From positions 1 through 46,601 of the forward strand of contig NZ_MZXV01000065.1 of NCBI RefSeq assembly GCF_003253745.1: DNA of 46,601 bases. The letters run 5' to 3'. How positions within the stretch are numbered: position 1 is the first letter of the stretch; each line of letters begins with the position of its first letter. A model generated the notes under the pieces. It did no database searches. It saw only the letters and a program-made list of their open reading frames with translations, and was not told the origin of the DNA. This document shows, in pieces, positions 43,947-46,601 of the stretch. A program made the position numbers and the translations under genes. The stretch is from Mesorhizobium kowhaii (lineage in GTDB: Bacteria; Pseudomonadota; Alphaproteobacteria; Rhizobiales; Rhizobiaceae).

Positions 43947-45308
43947 ATGGACCCGCTCATCCTGTCGCGCATGCAATTTGGCGCAAATATTTCGTTCCAC
44001 ATCCTGTTTCCGACGATCACCATTGCGCTTGGCTGGGTGCTGCTGTTCTTCAAGCTCCGCTACAACGCGACAAACGATTCCGCCTGGATGCGCGCCTATT
44101 TCACCTGGGTGAAGGTGTTCGCGCTGTCCTTCGCCATGGGCGTGGTGTCGGGCGTCACCATGAGCTTCCAGTTCGGCACCAACTGGCCGGGCTACATGGA
44201 AAAGGTCGGCAACATCGCCGGGCCGCTCCTGGCCTATGAAATCCTCACCGCCTTCTTCCTCGAAGCGGCCTTCCTCGGCATCATGCTGTTCGGCTTCCGC
44301 CGCGTCTCCAACCGCATCCACACGCTGGCGACGGTGCTGGTGGCTGGTGGCACGACCGTCTCGGCCTTCTGGATCATCGCGCTCAATTCCTGGATGCAGA
44401 CGCCGGCCGGTTTCGAGATCCGCGACGGCGTCGCGCACGCCGTCGACTGGTGGGCGATCGTCTTCAACCCGTCGATGCCCTACCGGCTGGTCCACATGCT
44501 GCTGGCCTCCGGCCTGACGGTATCGTTCCTGATCGCCGGCCTGTCGGCGCTGCGCTATCTCTATGGCGACCGCTCGGAATCGATGTGGAAGGCGCTGCGC
44601 ACCGGCGTTTTCACCGCGGCGATCCTGATCCCGATCCAGATCCTTGCCGGCGACCAGCATGGGCTGAACACGCTGGAGCACCAGCCGCAGAAGATCGCCG
44701 CCATGGAGGCCAACTGGAACACCGGCCCCAACGTGCCGCTGGTTCTCTTCGCCCTGCCCGACGAGGCGGCGAAGGAAAACAGGTTCGAGATCGCCATCCC
44801 CGACGGCGCCAGCCTGGTGCTGCGGCACAGCACCAGCGGCGTGGTGCCGGGGCTGAACGACTATCCCGGCAACCACCCGCCGGTCTTTCCGATCTTCTGG
44901 AGCTTCCGCATCATGGTCGGCACGGGACTGCTGATGCTTGCAGTTTCCTGGTCGGCGGCCTTCTTCCTCAAGCGCCGGCACAGCCTGCCGAAGCCGCTCG
45001 CCTTGCTGATGGTGCCGATGGCGCTGTCGGGCTGGCTGGCGACGCTGGCCGGCTGGTACACCACCGAGATCGGCCGCCAGCCCTGGCTGGTGACCGGCGT
45101 GCTGAAGACCGCCGACGCCGTCGGCCCGGTGGCCGGCAGCCATGTCGCGCTGACGCTGGCCATCTACCTCATCCTCTATGTGCTTTTGTTGATCGCCTAT
45201 CTCGGCGTGCTGGTGCACCTGGCGCTGAAGGCGGCGAAGGACGGTGATTCATCGCCGCTGCCGGGCGTGCTCAACGCGCCGATGTCGCAGCCGGCTGCAG
45301 GAGAGTGA
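43947..45308 (+). CDS. cydA: Cytochrome bd-type quinol oxidase subunit I (CIO type)
   Basis: 453 aa with about nine membrane helices. Haem ligands are H18 (SFHILFPTITI), H183 (RLVHMLLASGL) and M323 (FRIMVGTG). The conserved acidic pair is in YEILTAFFLEAAFLG (E98, E106), and the motif GRQPW lies at 376-380. The periplasmic Q-loop is short, which places it with cyanide-insensitive oxidases (CioA) rather than E. coli CydA. It oxidises quinol and reduces oxygen to water without pumping protons. GGAG precedes the ATG. cydDC genes are not in this window. Confidence 0.93.
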   Translation: MDPLILSRMQFGANISFHILFPTITIALGWVLLFFKLRYNATNDSAWMRAYFTWVKVFALSFAMGVVSGVTMSFQFGTNWPGYMEKVGNIAGPLLAYEILTAFFLEAAFLGIMLFGFRRVSNRIHTLATVLVAGGTTVSAFWIIALNSWMQTPAGFEIRDGVAHAVDWWAIVFNPSMPYRLVHMLLASGLTVSFLIAGLSALRYLYGDRSESMWKALRTGVFTAAILIPIQILAGDQHGLNTLEHQPQKIAAMEANWNTGPNVPLVLFALPDEAAKENRFEIAIPDGASLVLRHSTSGVVPGLNDYPGNHPPVFPIFWSFRIMVGTGLLMLAVSWSAAFFLKRRHSLPKPLALLMVPMALSGWLATLAGWYTTEIGRQPWLVTGVLKTADAVGPVAGSHVALTLAIYLILYVLLLIAYLGVLVHLALKAAKDGDSSPLPGVLNAPMSQPAAGE

Positions 45309-45309
45309 C

Positions 45310-46314
45310 ATGACCTTCGACTGGCCAACCCTGCTGCCGCTGATCTTCGCCGGTCTGATGGGCCTCGCCATCCTGATCTACGTCATTCTCGACGGTTTCG
45401 ATCTCGGCATCGGCATCCTGTTCGCCGCCGCCGAAGACGCCGAGCAGGACACGATGATCGCGGCGATCGGTCCGTTCTGGGACGCCAACGAGACCTGGCT
45501 GGTGCTGGCCGTCGGCCTGCTGCTGGTCGCCTTCCCGCTGGCGCACGGCGTCATCCTGACCGCGCTCTACATTCCGGTGTTCGTGCTGCTGGTCGGGCTG
45601 ATCCTGCGCGGCGTCGCCTTCGATTTCCGCGCCAAGGTGCCGACCGAGCTCAAGCATCGCTGGAACCGCATCTTCTTCCTGGGTTCGGTCATCGCCTCGC
45701 TGGCGCAGGGCTATATGCTCGGCGTCTATGTGCTCGGCCTCGATGTCGGCCTGGGCGGCATGGCGTTCGGCGCGCTGGTGGCGTTCTGCCTTGCCGCGGC
45801 TTACGCGGCGATGGGCGCCGCCTGGGTGATCTACAAGACAGAAGGCGATCTGCAGAGGAAGGCGGTGCGCTGGCTGCGCACCGCACTTGTGCTGACCGCG
45901 CTCGGCATGGCCGCAGTGTCGCTGGCAACGCCCTTCGCCAGCCCGCGCATCTTCGACAAATGGTTCGTCTGGCCCTCGATGCTCTATCTGTCGCCGCTGC
46001 CGATCCTGTCGGCACTGTTGTTCCTGTGGCTGTGGCGGCAGACTTTTCATCTGCCCAGGCCCGACGACCGCCATTCGCTGACTCCGTTCCTGACGCTGGC
46101 CGCCATCTTCGCGCTCGGCTTTGCCGGTCTCGCCTGGTCGTTCTATCCGTTCGTGGTGCCCGATCGTCTGACCATCTGGCAGGCGGCTTCGGCGCCGGAA
46201 AGCCTGGCCATTATCCTGGCCGGCACCGTGGTCGTGCTGCCGGTCATCATTTTCTATTCGTTCTATGCCTACCGGGTGTTCGGCGGGAAGGCGACCGACC
46301 TGACCTACGACTGA
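45310..46314 (+). CDS. cydB: Cytochrome bd-type quinol oxidase subunit II
   Basis: 334 aa with eight to nine membrane helices; family blocks are VILDGFDLGIGILFAAA, GPFWDANETWLVLAVGLLL and VIFYSFYAYRVFGG. The start ATG lies one base after the cydA stop, with the ribosome site (GGAGAG) inside the end of cydA. With subunit I it forms the oxidase heterodimer. Confidence 0.93.
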   Translation: MTFDWPTLLPLIFAGLMGLAILIYVILDGFDLGIGILFAAAEDAEQDTMIAAIGPFWDANETWLVLAVGLLLVAFPLAHGVILTALYIPVFVLLVGLILRGVAFDFRAKVPTELKHRWNRIFFLGSVIASLAQGYMLGVYVLGLDVGLGGMAFGALVAFCLAAAYAAMGAAWVIYKTEGDLQRKAVRWLRTALVLTALGMAAVSLATPFASPRIFDKWFVWPSMLYLSPLPILSALLFLWLWRQTFHLPRPDDRHSLTPFLTLAAIFALGFAGLAWSFYPFVVPDRLTIWQAASAPESLAIILAGTVVVLPVIIFYSFYAYRVFGGKATDLTYD

Positions 46315-46349
46315 GAGCGGTTCTAAGCACGGACCTCAGGCGCCAGGCA

Positions 46350-46474
46350 CCCCCCCTCTGTCCTGCCGGACATCTCCCCCCTCGAGTGGGGAGATTACGC
46401 GCTCAGTCGCTTTCGCCAATTATCAACGCCGTAAGAAGAGCGGGACGGCGGACCTGCCAATCTCCCCCCCATGT
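46350..46474. repeat. RIME-like element cut by the terminal repeat
   Basis: Begins cccccctctgtcctgccgga, the same arm as the 1767-1920 element, has a different 60-base middle, and its second arm (ccaatctcccccc) is interrupted at catgtggg by the start of the 127-base terminal repeat. It fills the 160 bases after cydB. This is the boundary at which the mobile repeat was inserted. Confidence 0.78.
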
Positions 46475-46601
46475 GGGCCTGTTGCGCAGTAGCCCGGGAT
46501 GTTGAGGGGGCAGAAATTGCAGGGATTTCGCTCGTATTTGTGAGTCTCTGGCGCCTTGTTTGGGGTTTTGGGCGGCGGCTCGGCCCGTGCGGCCGGACTG
46601 C
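46475..46601. repeat. Terminal repeat, right copy (probable IS end)
   Basis: Exact reverse complement of bases 1-127. Read outward it begins gggcctgttgcgcagtagcc. The same end of the repeat points into the window at both sides, so the unique segment lies between two oppositely oriented copies, or both ends enter one shared node of the assembly graph. No transposase gene can be seen because the window stops here. Confidence 0.8.

Noticed and set aside
43911..45218. 435-aa open frame antisense to cydA
   Set aside because: Low-complexity Gly/Gln/His/Arg composition and no ribosome site; it is the shadow of cydA.

Overview
The window is a 46.6-kb, GC-rich piece of an alphaproteobacterial chromosome, most likely Mesorhizobium or a close relative in the Rhizobiales. 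The evidence is an MbfA-type iron exporter with an Irr (ICE) operator, RIME-like palindromic repeats, the Rhizobiales 'gagcatgatcccgaaaa' palindrome, and the overall gene set. I infer the taxonomy from gene content and repeats; no database search was run. The first 127 bases are the exact reverse complement of the last 127. The window therefore looks like an assembly contig whose two ends run into the same repeat (probably an insertion sequence) in opposite orientation. There are no rRNA, tRNA or CRISPR features and no complete transposase. Most genes are ordinary chromosomal metabolism, transport and regulation.

Layout. 0-5 kb: mbfA under an Irr box, a small HTH protein, a RIME element, threonine/serine dehydratase, and a reductase divergent from a LysR regulator that carries a frameshift. 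4.8-8.5 kb: a CecR/YbiH-like TetR gene, an HlyD-type adaptor, an ABC ATPase and an ABC permease form one efflux operon behind a 22-bp palindromic operator. 8.6-10.9 kb: a translationally coupled CYTH-CHAD-YiiX-like operon. 10.9-14.4 kb: a membrane class III nucleotide cyclase, then an XRE regulator divergent from a frameshifted SMP-30-like periplasmic protein. 14.6-17 kb: an NTF2-like protein, 3-methyladenine glycosylase, a DMT exporter and a DUF1127 protein. 17.2-24.2 kb: a SARP/TolB-like/TPR regulator, an M20 amidohydrolase and a three-domain LplT-PlsC-Aas fusion. 24.2-25.9 kb is a decayed zone holding a YiaA-like pseudogene, a sulfotransferase-like gene and a duplicated, broken fragment of the amidohydrolase.

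26-34 kb: a GST-like protein, two secreted proteins of unknown function, an XRE-SulP transporter pair, a 32-aa lipoprotein, PAP2 phosphatase with a small DMT protein, and a NarX/NarL-type two-component pair. 34-37.7 kb: two tandem paralogous glycine-rich secreted proteins, each followed by a near-identical hairpin, then a Tat-exported PhoX phosphatase behind a probable PHO box and before a strong terminator. 37.7-40.6 kb: a small conserved protein whose 3' end recurs 1.35 kb later, bracketing a MarR-GNAT operon, then a flavin monooxygenase. 40.8-46.3 kb: a DUF2156 protein, a YadGH-like ABC exporter, and a CIO-type cytochrome bd oxidase (cydAB) ending in a RIME element cut by the terminal repeat.

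The most notable points are the inverted identical contig ends, four broken genes, the coupled CYTH-CHAD-YiiX operon, the cyclase with non-canonical substrate-selecting residues, the tandem glycine-rich paralogs with duplicated terminators, and the MarR-GNAT pair between duplicated gene ends. I see no clear complete novel defence or mobile system.
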